From positions 1,674,001 through 1,738,000 of the forward strand of contig NC_013512.1 in NCBI RefSeq assembly GCF_000024885.1: DNA of 64,000 nt, in the 5' to 3' direction. The stretch comes from Sulfurospirillum deleyianum DSM 6946. GTDB lineage: Bacteria; Campylobacterota; Campylobacteria; Campylobacterales; Sulfurospirillaceae. The translations under genes were made by a program, and so were the position numbers. Under the pieces are notes generated by a model. That model was not told where the DNA came from. It made no database searches and saw only the letters and a program-made list of their open reading frames with translations. Positions 22,954 to 36,426 of the stretch are shown piece by piece (positions within the stretch are counted from its first letter, which is position 1; each line of letters starts with the position of its first letter).

Positions 22954-23196
22954 TTATTTAACCTCAATATCACTTTTAATAGACTCTAATATTTTAGGAC
23001 CAATTCCTTTTACATGAACTAATTCATCAATCGTGTTAAATTTACCTTTTTGCGTACGGTACTCTACAATAGCCTGAGCTTTTTTCTCACCAATCCCTCT
23101 TAAAGAACTTAACTCACTCAAAGATGCACTATTAATATCCACTTTTGCCCACAAAGAGGCTACCAAGAATAAAAAAAGCATAAAAAACTTTAACAT
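22954..23196 (-). CDS. comEA: ComEA-family helix-hairpin-helix DNA-binding protein
   Basis: 80 aa. A cleavable-looking signal peptide (FFMLFLFLVASLWA, about residues 4-17) precedes the tandem helix-hairpin-helix of ComEA: VDINSASLSELSSLRGIGEKKAQAIVEYR and then IDELVHVKGIGPKILESI (shown here as two stretches). Members bind double-stranded DNA in the periplasm during natural transformation. The gene lies alone in the 574 bp between two rRNA operons, in the same direction as both. It has AAGGA as ribosome-binding site and two possible -10 boxes (23225-23230, 23259-23264). Competence in this organism is inferred, not shown. Confidence 0.88.
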   Translation of the reverse strand: MLKFFMLFLFLVASLWAKVDINSASLSELSSLRGIGEKKAQAIVEYRTQKGKFNTIDELVHVKGIGPKILESIKSDIEVK

Positions 23197-23224
23197 TCAC
23201 AATCCTTTTCATTCAAATATTTCA

Positions 23225-23264
23225 ATTATACTAATACAAAATCTTTAAATATGTGTTAATTATA
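23225..23264 (-). promoter_or_regulatory. Two candidate -10 boxes upstream of comEA
   Basis: TATAAT occurs twice on the minus strand, at 23225-23230 and 23259-23264, 29 and 63 bp before the comEA ATG. comEA therefore need not depend on read-through from the upstream rRNA operon. Confidence 0.5.
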
Positions 23265-23367
23265 GAATCCATAAGATGCCAAAATTATAAAATAGGAATA
23301 GAGTTTAAAAAAGTAAATAAAAGCACCATTAAAAAAGGATTTGAGGGAGGATAAATAGATTAAAGAA

Positions 23368-23409
23368 GTGATAGCATTATTTTTGAAAGTGATAGCATTA
23401 TTTTTGAAT
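23368..23409. repeat. Two tandem copies of a 21-bp unit
   Basis: GTGATAGCATTATTTTTGAA followed by one more base occurs twice head-to-tail (23368-23388, 23389-23409), differing only in the last base. It lies between comEA and the second rRNA operon. Confidence 0.85.
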
Positions 23410-23498
23410 AAGAGAGATTGATATTTGAAATAATATTTAAAAAAACTGAATTAAAAGATTAGGGAGTTTATTTTTGAGTTAAATCATAAGGAGATACG

Positions 23499-23617
23499 AA
23501 CTGGCAGCGACCTACGTTTCCATCCCAGTAAGGGAGAGTATTATCGGCGATGAAGAGCTTAGCTTCCTGGTTCGAAATGGGACAGGGCGTTTCCTCTTCT
23601 CTAGAGCCACCAGAATC
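23499..23617 (-). rRNA. rrf: 5S ribosomal RNA, copy 2
   Basis: Same sequence as copy 1, shifted by 6,154 bp. Ends are approximate. Confidence 0.9.
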
Positions 23618-23753
23618 GTGAATTAAATCTATTTAGCAGTATAGCGAAATAGGCTTAATTCACCATTCTTCAGGTGAGTTTAAAATTGTCTAGTCAACAA
23701 AGCGCTTTACACTTAATAAGGAAGTGAAATAGCATTATCATACGTAATAATAT

Positions 23754-26666
<2,913 letters not shown>

Positions 26667-26796
26667 GTATTCTAATGCACATTTCACTCCCTTATTAAAT
26701 GTAATGAAACATTAAACAAGTTGTAAATTGTTTTTTTTGCGTTTTGTTGACTTTGACAATAATAATTTAAATAACATCTTTATGTTCTTTCATCAA

Positions 26797-26820
26797 ATGG
26801 CAAAGCCATCTTAAAGAACC
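26797..26820 (-). promoter_or_regulatory. boxA-hairpin antitermination module in the 16S-23S spacer, copy 2
   Basis: Same boxA and TTT-loop hairpin as in copy 1 (26809-26820 and 26797-26809). Confidence 0.6.
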
Positions 26821-26900
26821 AAACCTAAAGCACAACGCACATGCATCGTATCATAAGTTTTAGAACACAAACTTAGACTAAAAAAGTCTAATAACAACTC

Positions 26901-26910
26901 TTACATGTAA
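26901..26910. repeat. TTACATGTAA palindrome in the tRNA-Ala/23S spacer, copy 2
   Basis: Duplicate of the 20747 copy inside the second operon. Confidence 0.9.
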
Positions 26911-26963
26911 AAACTGTTATTAAACTTCTTAAGATCTTCTTGAACAATGTTTACCATAAAAAA

Positions 26964-27039
26964 TGGTGGAGAATAGCGGGATCGAACCGCTGACCTCCTG
27001 CGTGCAAAGCAGGCGCTCTCCCAGCTGAGCTAATTCCCC
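26964..27039 (-). tRNA. tRNA-Ala (TGC), copy 2
   Basis: Identical to the copy-1 spacer tRNA: TGC anticodon and encoded CCA. Confidence 0.95.
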
Positions 27040-27040
27040 A

Positions 27041-27117
27041 TGGTGGGCTTAAGAGGACTCGAACCTCTGACCTTACCCTTATCAGGGGTACGCTCTAACC
27101 ACCTGAGCTATAAGCCC
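27041..27117 (-). tRNA. tRNA-Ile (GAT), copy 2
   Basis: Identical to the copy-1 spacer tRNA: GAT anticodon and encoded CCA. Confidence 0.95.
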
Positions 27118-27206
27118 CTCTTTCATTCAATCTCTCAAAACTAAATAAGCAACCAAGCCATTCTCGCCCGAGACACCATTGTGAGATAGTGTCTCTTATA
27201 CTCTAG

Positions 27207-28712
<1,506 letters not shown>

Positions 28713-29046
28713 TAAGTTTGTTCTTTTAGCAGACAGCAAAGCTGTCTTAAAGAACCAAATACTAAAGCACGAAGCAAAGCTTCTGTATCTTAAGTATCCT
28801 TCATAAATGAAGTGTTGATTATTATCTCTTTGTTTTTGAAGAGGTGATAATCTCTTACTTTTTTGCGTCCTGGCTTTGGTCGCTTATTTAGATTTCAAAG
28901 ATTGAATTTAACATTGTTAAAATGGTAATGAACGTGAAGCAAATTCCCTACTTTGGGTACTTCTCTTTAACCCCGTTCTCTCAAACGAGGACGAAATTAT
29001 ATGGCAATACACCTTAAAAGAAGGTTAAAAGAATAAGAAGACTCTT
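28713..29046 (-). promoter_or_regulatory. rRNA operon promoter and leader, copy 2
   Basis: Gene-free. Same elements as copy 1: -10 box at 28996-29001, boxA at 28745-28756, TTT-loop hairpin at 28731-28747. The -10 box lies only about 50 bp after the pseudopilin stop on the same strand, so the pseudopilin transcript may run into this promoter. Confidence 0.65.
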
Positions 29047-29050
29047 CTGC

Positions 29051-29710
29051 TTATAAAATATGTGTATATCCTGTCTCTGGTTCTATGGCAATAATAACAT
29101 TTGTGGTTCCATCTCTTAAAGTAATTGTGATAGGAGTTGTAACTACTCTATCAACAGAACTAGCTATTACTCCAGCATTTCCAGCATTTGTATCTCCTCT
29201 ATACGGTCTGCCCAGTGGATCAAAGAGGATTCTATCTGCAGTCGAACCAGTACCACCCCCTGCAACTGCAATTTGCGTAACGCCATAAGTGGTTGTCAAA
29301 TCTAATTTTTGATTCATAAATTCTTTTTTTTCATTATTAAAAAAAGAGGTTGTAGGGGTTCCGATAAGATATTGAATAGGATTTAAAGGGTCTTTTGCAA
29401 CTTCAATAATACCGCCAACAGAAGCATTAGGATTACCATCACTATTAATATCAGACATAATGGCATACGATTGCACACCACCAGCCGTTGAAAAACGAAT
29501 TTGCCAACGTTTTCGATACCATGTCGCATCATTGAGATCAAACTTATCATCCATCATTGCCAAATGTTGTGTGTATCGTATATGACTAACGAGTTGGTCG
29601 GCGGCTTCACGTAAAGGATTACGAGAAAAACTTGAAACAGCAACATACGCCATAATACCTACAACTACAATTACAAAAACAAGTTCTAACATCGTAAATG
29701 CTTTTTTCAT
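29051..29710 (-). CDS. Type II/IV pseudopilin with prepilin-type N-terminal signal
   Basis: Class III signal at the N-terminus: MKKAFTMLELVFVIVVVGIM. Prepilin peptidase would cut after Ala4, leaving Phe as +1 and Glu at the conserved +5 position. A single hydrophobic helix is followed by a soluble domain of about 190 aa. I chose ATG 29710 because it has AGAGGA upstream and gives a normal short leader. The longer frame from 29731 (MMKEDTA...) overlaps the upstream gene by an ATGA. It may belong to a type II secretion-like, type IV pilus or DNA-uptake pseudopilus; no other pilus gene is in the window. Confidence 0.85.
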   Translation of the reverse strand: MKKAFTMLELVFVIVVVGIMAYVAVSSFSRNPLREAADQLVSHIRYTQHLAMMDDKFDLNDATWYRKRWQIRFSTAGGVQSYAIMSDINSDGNPNASVGGIIEVAKDPLNPIQYLIGTPTTSFFNNEKKEFMNQKLDLTTTYGVTQIAVAGGGTGSTADRILFDPLGRPYRGDTNAGNAGVIASSVDRVVTTPITITLRDGTTNVIIAIEPETGYTHIL

Positions 29711-29727
29711 CGCCGTATCCTCTTTCA

Positions 29728-30915
29728 TCAAAGGGCATAAAGGTAGAACGTTTGTATCGTTTTACCATAATACTTAATAGATATTTCTTCGTATCCTTGA
29801 GCAATCTCTTTTTTGGTAGATACTTTATGCCTACCACCTTCTTTAACACCATAAAATGCCAAACGTATCGCCAATTTTTTATCGTTTAAAATAACCCTCT
29901 CTATCCCTTTATCTTTTAATGCTTGAGACAATTCCTTAGCACCATGATACTTAGCTGCAAAATGTTTAGAAGAATCTTCCATAAACAGATAAAGTGGTGT
30001 ATGAAAAAAACTAACCATTGTATTGATAAAAAGCGTTACCATAACAAATCCAAAAAGTGCTGAATGCCATTTACGAAACGCTGGTAATCGTACCCGATAA
30101 CTATTGAAAAACACTTTGACCATCAAAGGAATCGCTAAAACAACAAAGGGAGCAAAATCTTCCATCATTAATCGTTGCCTTAAAGAAAGCAGTAAAGAAA
30201 CAATCAAGGAGAAAAAAGAGATGTACCATAAAAGATTCTTTTCTTCTTTTACCAAAATACGATACAGCGCATAAACGAAATAAATAAATAAAAACGGTGA
30301 AAAAATAGCAGCATAAACCCCTAATGTATCAACAAAATACCCTTTAGGTTTCCCGCCTGTATCAAACCCATACAGATACATTGATACACCAAATAAAAGT
30401 AAGGTCAAAAGAATCAGCTCTGTTTTACGTTTAAAAATAGCAAAAAAGAAGAGTGCAATATAAAAGATGGCAAAAGAGTTGTCTAAAAAAAGCGTTATTC
30501 CAAGAAGCCCATAAGAGACACTTTTATACTCTCTAAGATAAGCATACGTCACTAATAAACTCAAAAAGATAACAAGAATACTATTGTTCACCAGCAAAGC
30601 AACGCCATTGACCCCTGGTAAAAAAGCATAAATGCTTACAGAAAGAAGACGATCCAGTGGCTTTTTTAAAAACAAAGCACCAATCTGGTACATCAAAACA
30701 ATAGAAGCTAAATGCAAGAGAATAAACGGTAAACGCAAAGCAAAGTCATTTTGCCCCAAAAAGTGTGTCGAGAATGTTACAAGATAATGAATAACATTGG
30801 TTCCATGAAAAAAGATTTCTGCTTCATCATAACTAATCGACAAAATTTGTGTTTCATATGCCAATAATAGGCTACTTAGAAGGAGTAAAAAGGTTAAATA
30901 AAGACGCTCTCTCAT
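29728..30915 (-). CDS. GT-C-fold (GT39/ArnT-like) membrane glycosyltransferase
   Basis: 395 aa, about ten TM helices. After the first helix an acidic pair in a periplasmic loop (SISYDEAEIFF, residues 26-36) matches the Asp-Glu motif of dolichyl/undecaprenyl-phosphate-sugar-dependent GT-C enzymes. FALRLPFILLHLASI resembles the second conserved region. The last 100 residues form a soluble periplasmic domain. The acceptor is unknown: lipid A, a surface glycan or a protein. It is placed 3 nt after pabA and next to the pseudopilin, so pilin glycosylation is one possibility, as inference only. Confidence 0.7.
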   Translation of the reverse strand: MRERLYLTFLLLLSSLLLAYETQILSISYDEAEIFFHGTNVIHYLVTFSTHFLGQNDFALRLPFILLHLASIVLMYQIGALFLKKPLDRLLSVSIYAFLPGVNGVALLVNNSILVIFLSLLVTYAYLREYKSVSYGLLGITLFLDNSFAIFYIALFFFAIFKRKTELILLTLLLFGVSMYLYGFDTGGKPKGYFVDTLGVYAAIFSPFLFIYFVYALYRILVKEEKNLLWYISFFSLIVSLLLSLRQRLMMEDFAPFVVLAIPLMVKVFFNSYRVRLPAFRKWHSALFGFVMVTLFINTMVSFFHTPLYLFMEDSSKHFAAKYHGAKELSQALKDKGIERVILNDKKLAIRLAFYGVKEGGRHKVSTKKEIAQGYEEISIKYYGKTIQTFYLYAL

Positions 30916-30918
30916 AGC

Positions 30919-31488
30919 TTATAGTTTTAAAAAATTATTTAAGATGGCATGTCCATGCTCACTTAAAATAGATTCAGGATGAAACTGTACCCCATAAATA
31001 GGCTTATCTTTAATTTGTAACGCCATAATTTCATGGTCATCCATACTGTACGCGGTTGGAACAATAACCTCAGGCAAACCCTCTTTTTCAACAATTAATG
31101 AGTGATAACGGGTGGTTGTAAATGTTTCAGGAAGCCCATCAAATAAACAACTATTGTGCAACTGTTTGGTTTGAGATGTTTTCCCGTGCATCATATTTTT
31201 TGCACGAACCACATTTCCACCAAAGGCTTGACCAATCGCTTGATGCCCCAAACAAATACCTAAAATAGGGATTTTCCCACCAAAATGTTTGATAACATCC
31301 AAACTCACCCCTGCTTCATTGGGTGTGGCGGGACCTGGAGAGATAATAATTTTTTCTGGATTTAACGCTTCAATCTCTTCAAGGCTTAATTCATCATTGC
31401 GAATCACTTTTAAATCTGCTCCCAACTCTAAGCAATACTGCACAATGTTGTAAGTGAAACTGTCATAATTATCGATCATTAAAATCAT
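30919..31488 (-). CDS. pabA: Class I glutamine amidotransferase subunit of aminodeoxychorismate/anthranilate synthase
   Basis: 189 aa. Releases ammonia from glutamine for a chorismate-using partner. The catalytic triad is Cys79 in [10 protein letters not shown] with His170 and Glu172 in GVQFHPES; the N-terminal [12 protein letters not shown] and [12 protein letters not shown] are diagnostic of this family. No trpE or pabB is adjacent, so folate and tryptophan roles cannot be separated; one subunit often serves both. First gene of a three-gene minus-strand unit with the GT-C protein and the pseudopilin. Confidence 0.9.
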   Translation of the reverse strand: MILMIDNYDSFTYNIVQYCLELGADLKVIRNDELSLEEIEALNPEKIIISPGPATPNEAGVSLDVIKHFGGKIPILGICLGHQAIGQAFGGNVVRAKNMMHGKTSQTKQLHNSCLFDGLPETFTTTRYHSLIVEKEGLPEVIVPTAYSMDDHEIMALQIKDKPIYGVQFHPESILSEHGHAILNNFLKL

Positions 31489-31640
31489 TTATTTTCCCAT
31501 GGAAACAAGCTAGTTTTGGCAATCATAACACGCTTTTGCTTAAGAATTCACTACCAACTAAGAAGACGATACTATTAAAAATCAATTAAAGAAAATCGGG
31601 ATATACTTCTTCAAGTACGTCTATTAAGGTTTAAAAAACA

Positions 31641-33500
31641 ATGCAAAAATGGGGCACTTTTCTTACTTTTATCACACTCCTCATTTTTTCTTCATCCTGC
31701 TTAAGTCTCTGTGCCCAAGAATCTTTCCTACCCCAAACCCAAAGTTCTACACAGACACTTTCTCTCACTCTCCTTTTTTTTCTCTTCCTCATAGGTAGTA
31801 GCATCGGATTTTATCGTTTAAAAAGACAACTGCGGAAACGAAAATTGACTGAAAAAAAGCTCAAACGCTCCAATGAACGCCTACAAAAAATGATGGAAGA
31901 ACTTAAGATTGCTATTAAAAAAACGGCAGATGCCCATCAAATCAAAAGCCAATTTCTTGCTAACATGAGCCATGAACTTAAAACACCCATGAATACGATT
32001 ATTGGAATGGGCGAATTATTGGTTCATAAAAAATTACCTGAAAAAGAGCAGCGTTGTTTACATAAAATTGTCGAATCAGCCCATCACCTTATGGATATCA
32101 TCAACGATATTCTTGATTTTTCAAAAATAGAAGCCAATGCCATTGAACTTAAAACTGTCTCGTTTGATCTTGAAAAACTTTTACTCTCTTTAAGTGAACT
32201 TTTTCGTATCCGTGCCCAACAAAAAGGGATTGAATTACTCATAGACCTTGATAAAGCGACCAATCATCCCTATAAAGGCGATCCCAAACGGCTTAAACAA
32301 GTCCTCTTTAACCTCCTTTCAAATGCGGTTAAATTTACACAAAAAGGGGAAATTCTTTTAAAAGTTTCGCTTATCGAAACCCAAGATGAGAATGAAATCG
32401 TTCACTTTGCCATTAAAGATACAGGGATTGGGATTGAGCCTAAACAAACCAAAGACCTTTTCAACGCCTTTTCACAAGCAGATATGTCCACAACCCGTCA
32501 CTATGAAGGAGTGGGACTGGGGCTTTCTATCGCACAAGGGCTGGTCTTGATGATGGGTGGAGAAATCCAATATAAAAGCACACTAGGAGAAGGAAGCACC
32601 TTTTGGTTCGAAATTCCTCTGCAAAAAGATCAAACTGACACCATCGTAAAAACACCTGCACGTTTTTCTTCTCTCAATGTTTTAATCGTTGAACCCAATC
32701 ATACTGCCCTTAAAATTTTCGAAACCATTCTAAATGATTTTGGGGTGACGTGCTTTACATGTAATCATGCAACAGATGCTTTAAAACAGTTAGAAAGTGG
32801 TCTGCAAATCCATGCTGTCATGCTAAGTTGTTCAAGTGACTCACTTGAGAACATCACACTGTTTCATACCATCAAACACCGATTTTGGAATAAAATCCCT
32901 ACGATTTTAGTGATGAATCCCCATGAAAAAGAGCTTATTCTCTCAAAATTAGGGGCAAGTAAACCTTATAAGATTCTTTTAAAACCATTGACAGCTTCGA
33001 TTTTGTTTGAAACCGTTGCAGAAGTGAGTCAAAACACATTTCAAGAGGTTTCACTTTCCAAAAGCAATCCAACAGCCCTTTATAAATTAGCCGCATTACC
33101 CAATATTCAAGATGAAAAACAACGTGAAAAAATAGCTTTTGATATCTTTGCCACAGAGGGCATTCACGCACATTATGCCATTGAGTCTTTAGGTGGCAAT
33201 CACTCTTTCTATCGTGAATTATTGAAAATTTTTGTCAGCGAACAATCCTCTTTTTTAAAATCCTACCACGCCTTAGCTCGTGCAAATGACACCATCGCAA
33301 CCAAACGAATGTGCCATACGCTTAAAGGCATCAGCGCAACACTGGGGATGGAAGAGCTCTGCACCCTCGCCCAATACGCTGAGTGTTTAGAACATCCTTT
33401 GCCTACGGATTCGACACTCCTAGAAGAGATTGAACAAAAAATTGCTCATTATACGCAGATGATTTGTACGCTCTATCCTTCTTTACATGTAAAGGGATAA
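31641..33500 (+). CDS. Membrane histidine kinase with degenerate receiver and Hpt domain
   Basis: 619 aa. Two TM segments (6-24 and 41-58) enclose only about 16 extracytoplasmic residues, so there is no real periplasmic sensor domain. A coiled coil (65-100) precedes HisKA with His111 in MSHELKTPMN, and the ATPase has NLLSNAVKF (Asn227 region), DTGIGI and GLGLS. Residues 345-460 look like a receiver, but the acidic pair is IVEPN and the phospho-acceptor position reads VMLSCSS (Ser396); only the C-terminal Lys (LLKPL) is kept. An Hpt domain with His559 in CHTLKGISATLG ends the protein. Phosphate should therefore pass to a separate receiver. Confidence 0.9.
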   Translation: MQKWGTFLTFITLLIFSSSCLSLCAQESFLPQTQSSTQTLSLTLLFFLFLIGSSIGFYRLKRQLRKRKLTEKKLKRSNERLQKMMEELKIAIKKTADAHQIKSQFLANMSHELKTPMNTIIGMGELLVHKKLPEKEQRCLHKIVESAHHLMDIINDILDFSKIEANAIELKTVSFDLEKLLLSLSELFRIRAQQKGIELLIDLDKATNHPYKGDPKRLKQVLFNLLSNAVKFTQKGEILLKVSLIETQDENEIVHFAIKDTGIGIEPKQTKDLFNAFSQADMSTTRHYEGVGLGLSIAQGLVLMMGGEIQYKSTLGEGSTFWFEIPLQKDQTDTIVKTPARFSSLNVLIVEPNHTALKIFETILNDFGVTCFTCNHATDALKQLESGLQIHAVMLSCSSDSLENITLFHTIKHRFWNKIPTILVMNPHEKELILSKLGASKPYKILLKPLTASILFETVAEVSQNTFQEVSLSKSNPTALYKLAALPNIQDEKQREKIAFDIFATEGIHAHYAIESLGGNHSFYRELLKIFVSEQSSFLKSYHALARANDTIATKRMCHTLKGISATLGMEELCTLAQYAECLEHPLPTDSTLLEEIEQKIAHYTQMICTLYPSLHVKG

Positions 33501-33505
33501 TTCAA

Positions 33506-34648
33506 CTATACCCTCAGACGTTTTTTGAAAAAAAGAAGCAAAAAAAAGAGTATAAAGACGATACAAGAGAGCAAAATAATAAAACTGTTCCATCCCAAAT
33601 ACTCAAAAAAGACACCAGGGGCGAACGTCCCAATCGTCCCTCCTGAATAATAAAAGGAGAGGTATAAACCATTAGAAATGGCACGTTTCTCATGGGCATG
33701 TTTATTCATCCATCCAGACGCAACAGAGTGAATAATAAAAAATCCCGCACACACCACAAACATTCCTAAAAACATCACCGTATAATTTGAAATATAAAAC
33801 AACTGTAAGCCAAAAAGATAAATGAGTAAACCTATTAAAATCGCCTTAGTTTCATTACCAAAAAGTTTAATGATCCACAATACACGAATAGAAATCATAA
33901 AACCTATCATGTATCCTGCGTACATCATGCCTACTTTACCATAACTGACATTGTTACTTAAGGTTTGTAGCTGAAACGGCAAAAAATTTAGCAGTGCTTG
34001 AAACACAAAAAAGACAAAAAACATAAGAAGAAAAAGAATTAAAAACGTCTGATTACGACAGACACTTAGAATCTCCATCAACTTTGGCTTGACAAAGTCC
34101 ACTTTGACCTCTTCACTTAGATAATGCAAAGCAAAATAAACGGCAATTAACGCCACACCCAATAAAATAAAAAAAAGTCTCCAACCAAATACATCGCTGA
34201 TAGCCCCTGAGAGCAATCGTCCTAAAAATCCACCTAAAATCGTCGAACCAATATAATATCCAATGGATTGTTGAACCCTATCTTTAGGCGCCATAAATCC
34301 TATATAGCTCATCAAAGAGGTTAAAATCGCAGGAATCAAAAGCCCTTGCAATGCTCGAATGGCAATCAAATACGCATAGTCATAACTAAGAGCAAACACT
34401 AACTCTAAAAGACCTAAAAGTAAAACCGCATTTCTTAAAAAGCGTTTTGAGGAGAAGGTTTCTAAAATATAACCATAAAAAATAGGCGCAAAGCCAAGAG
34501 GTAACATAATCGCAGTGGTAAACATCACCGCTTCAAAACGGCTTAGGCTAAACTCTTTTTCAAAAAGAGGTTGGATGGGTTGCGCCGCATACAAGGAGCA
34601 CAGCGCCAACATTGTGCAAATATAGACAATCAGGCGCTGCTTTTTCAC
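33506..34648 (-). CDS. Major facilitator superfamily transporter
   Basis: About 380 aa from GTG 34648, with 12 TM helices. The first cytoplasmic loop, YGYILETFSSKRFL, is a loose version of the MFS A-motif. IRALQGLLIPAI and the central break after YLSEEVKVDF support a drug- or metabolite-exporter type. The open frame extends to 34777, but that would run deep into gpt and adds residues unlike a transporter. GTG 34648 gives a sensible N-terminus (MKKQRLIVYIC) but lies inside a hairpin stem. The 3' end is 5 bp from the convergent kinase gene. Substrate unknown. Confidence 0.82.
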   Translation of the reverse strand: MKKQRLIVYICTMLALCSLYAAQPIQPLFEKEFSLSRFEAVMFTTAIMLPLGFAPIFYGYILETFSSKRFLRNAVLLLGLLELVFALSYDYAYLIAIRALQGLLIPAILTSLMSYIGFMAPKDRVQQSIGYYIGSTILGGFLGRLLSGAISDVFGWRLFFILLGVALIAVYFALHYLSEEVKVDFVKPKLMEILSVCRNQTFLILFLLMFFVFFVFQALLNFLPFQLQTLSNNVSYGKVGMMYAGYMIGFMISIRVLWIIKLFGNETKAILIGLLIYLFGLQLFYISNYTVMFLGMFVVCAGFFIIHSVASGWMNKHAHEKRAISNGLYLSFYYSGGTIGTFAPGVFFEYLGWNSFIILLSCIVFILFFLLLFFKKRLRV

Positions 34649-34663
34649 GAAAAATGCGTGAAA
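34643..34663 (-). promoter_or_regulatory. Hairpin over the proposed MFS start codon
   Basis: TTTCACG / CGTGAAA stem with a 7-nt loop. The proposed GTG start is in one arm and the gpt stop lies 1 bp away. It could couple MFS translation to gpt translation. Confidence 0.4.
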
Positions 34664-34664
34664 G

Positions 34665-35114
34665 TTATTTGTATTTATCAATCTGGAAATCCCAGAAAAA
34701 CTCAATCCACTCTGTCGCTTCTCGTGCAGCAAAATCAGGACGTAAAAGTGCTTTTTCTTTATAAAAAACAGCCGCAACTTTCAAATCAACCTCAGGGTAC
34801 TTTTCGCCCAACACACGTTTAATCTCAATCATCGTCTCGCCACTGTCAATAATATCATCCACAATCACAACCCGTTTAGCTTTACTAAGGTCTGGAATAT
34901 TGAAAATATTAATCGTATCAAGCTTATGGGTCTCTTCATAATGAATGGAATTAATGGAGTACAAAGCTCTCATCTCCAACGCTTCTGAGAGAAAATGCCC
35001 TAGGGTCATTCCTCCACGAGCAACGGCTAGAATCACATCGGGGGCATACGGTTTGATTTCTTTGGCTAAATGATTTACATCTACTTTAAATTCTTCATAA
35101 CTGTAATAACGCAA
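34665..35114 (-). CDS. gpt: Xanthine/guanine-type phosphoribosyltransferase
   Basis: Purine salvage enzyme joining a purine base to PRPP. 149 aa with the PRPP-binding signature VVIVDDIIDSGETM (about 82-95) and the ILAVARGGM loop near residue 30. It is directly downstream (1 nt) of a purine-type permease, which supports uptake and salvage of the same bases. Preference between xanthine, guanine and hypoxanthine cannot be read off. Confidence 0.85.
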   Translation of the reverse strand: MRYYSYEEFKVDVNHLAKEIKPYAPDVILAVARGGMTLGHFLSEALEMRALYSINSIHYEETHKLDTINIFNIPDLSKAKRVVIVDDIIDSGETMIEIKRVLGEKYPEVDLKVAAVFYKEKALLRPDFAAREATEWIEFFWDFQIDKYK

Positions 35115-35115
35115 C

Positions 35116-36405
35116 TTAATGTCCTTCCTGTACGATAAATACGATTAAACTTACAAATGTTAAAAATAAAATGCCAAAATTGACATCTTTAAACTCTTTT
35201 TTAATTAACTTAATCAGCACATATGAAATTAAGCCAAACGCTAAACCGTTAGTAATGGAAAACGTCAATGGCATCATCACAACAATTAAGAACGTAGAAA
35301 CGGCAATGGCAGTATCTTTAAAATTGACATGAGAAAGCTCACTAAACATCAACACACCGACCATCACTAAAACGGGATAAATAGCATTTTCAGGAATCGC
35401 TTTAAACAGTGGCATCATAAAGAGTGTTAAAATAAAACAAAGACCTGTAACAACCGCTGTTAATCCTGTTCGTCCACCCTCTTCGACACCGCTCGCACTT
35501 TCAACGAATGCGGTTGTGGTTGAAACACCTACCACCGCACAGGCTGTACTTGCTAAGGCATCAATTTCAAGTGTTTTCTGAAGCTCTTTTCCATCATCTT
35601 TAAATAAACCCGCACGATATCCAACACCCGCAAGAGTTCCCAACGAGTCAAATAAATCCGTGATTAAGAAAGTAATAATGACAGGGAGCAATGAAAGTTT
35701 TAAAGCACCTACAATATCCAGTTCAAACGCAATGGGAGCAACAGAAGCAGGCAGTGAGAAAAATTCTGTTGGATACGCCCCAATCCCAAATGCCCAGCCC
35801 ACAATCGAAGTTAAAAGTACGGCTAAGATAAAAGCACCTTTGAGTTTCCATGAATAAAAAGCAAAAACAAGCACCAAACCCACAACACCTAAAAGAACTG
35901 TTGGGTTTTTAAAGTTACCCACACCCACTAAAACCGCTGGATTTGCAACCACCATGCCCATACTTTTGAGCCCAATAAACGCAATAAACGTTCCAATACC
36001 CGCACTAATCGCTCGACGCAAATCGTGAGGCACACTACGCATAATCCATACACGAAGCGGTGTTAAAGAGAGCACTAAAAACAACAATCCTGAAAGAAAA
36101 ACAACACCAAGAGCTGTTTGCCAAGGCACTTTCATGCCCAAAACAAGTCCAAATGTAAAGTATGCGTTAAGCCCCATACCCACGCTCATTGCAATAGGAG
36201 TATTTGCCCAAAGACCGTTTAAGATAGATGAAAAAATGGTGATTAACGCTGTTGCAGTAATCAACGCATCCATTGGCATGCCTGCTTTACTCATAATAAT
36301 AGCATTGACAGGCACAATATACATCATGGTTAAAAATGTCGTAAAACCAGCTGTAAACTCCGTTTTAACATTGGTACCATGTTTTTCAAGTTTGAAAAAA
36401 TCCAA
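35116..36405 (-). CDS. NCS2/AzgA-type purine permease
   Basis: Proton-coupled purine uptake across the inner membrane. 429 aa with about 12-14 helices. AzgA/PbuG-family blocks visible are GFTTFLTMMYIVPVN near the N-terminus, SVGMGLNAYFTF, ITFLITDLFDSLGTLAGV and STTTAFVESASGVEEGGRTG. The following gpt gene supports guanine/hypoxanthine/xanthine as substrate. Confidence 0.9.
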   Translation of the reverse strand: MDFFKLEKHGTNVKTEFTAGFTTFLTMMYIVPVNAIIMSKAGMPMDALITATALITIFSSILNGLWANTPIAMSVGMGLNAYFTFGLVLGMKVPWQTALGVVFLSGLLFLVLSLTPLRVWIMRSVPHDLRRAISAGIGTFIAFIGLKSMGMVVANPAVLVGVGNFKNPTVLLGVVGLVLVFAFYSWKLKGAFILAVLLTSIVGWAFGIGAYPTEFFSLPASVAPIAFELDIVGALKLSLLPVIITFLITDLFDSLGTLAGVGYRAGLFKDDGKELQKTLEIDALASTACAVVGVSTTTAFVESASGVEEGGRTGLTAVVTGLCFILTLFMMPLFKAIPENAIYPVLVMVGVLMFSELSHVNFKDTAIAVSTFLIVVMMPLTFSITNGLAFGLISYVLIKLIKKEFKDVNFGILFLTFVSLIVFIVQEGH

Positions 36406-36426
36406 GGTATATCCTTTTATTAAATA

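Noticed and set aside
34649-34777. N-terminal extension of the MFS protein
   Set aside because: It overlaps gpt and encodes residues unlike a transporter N-terminus.
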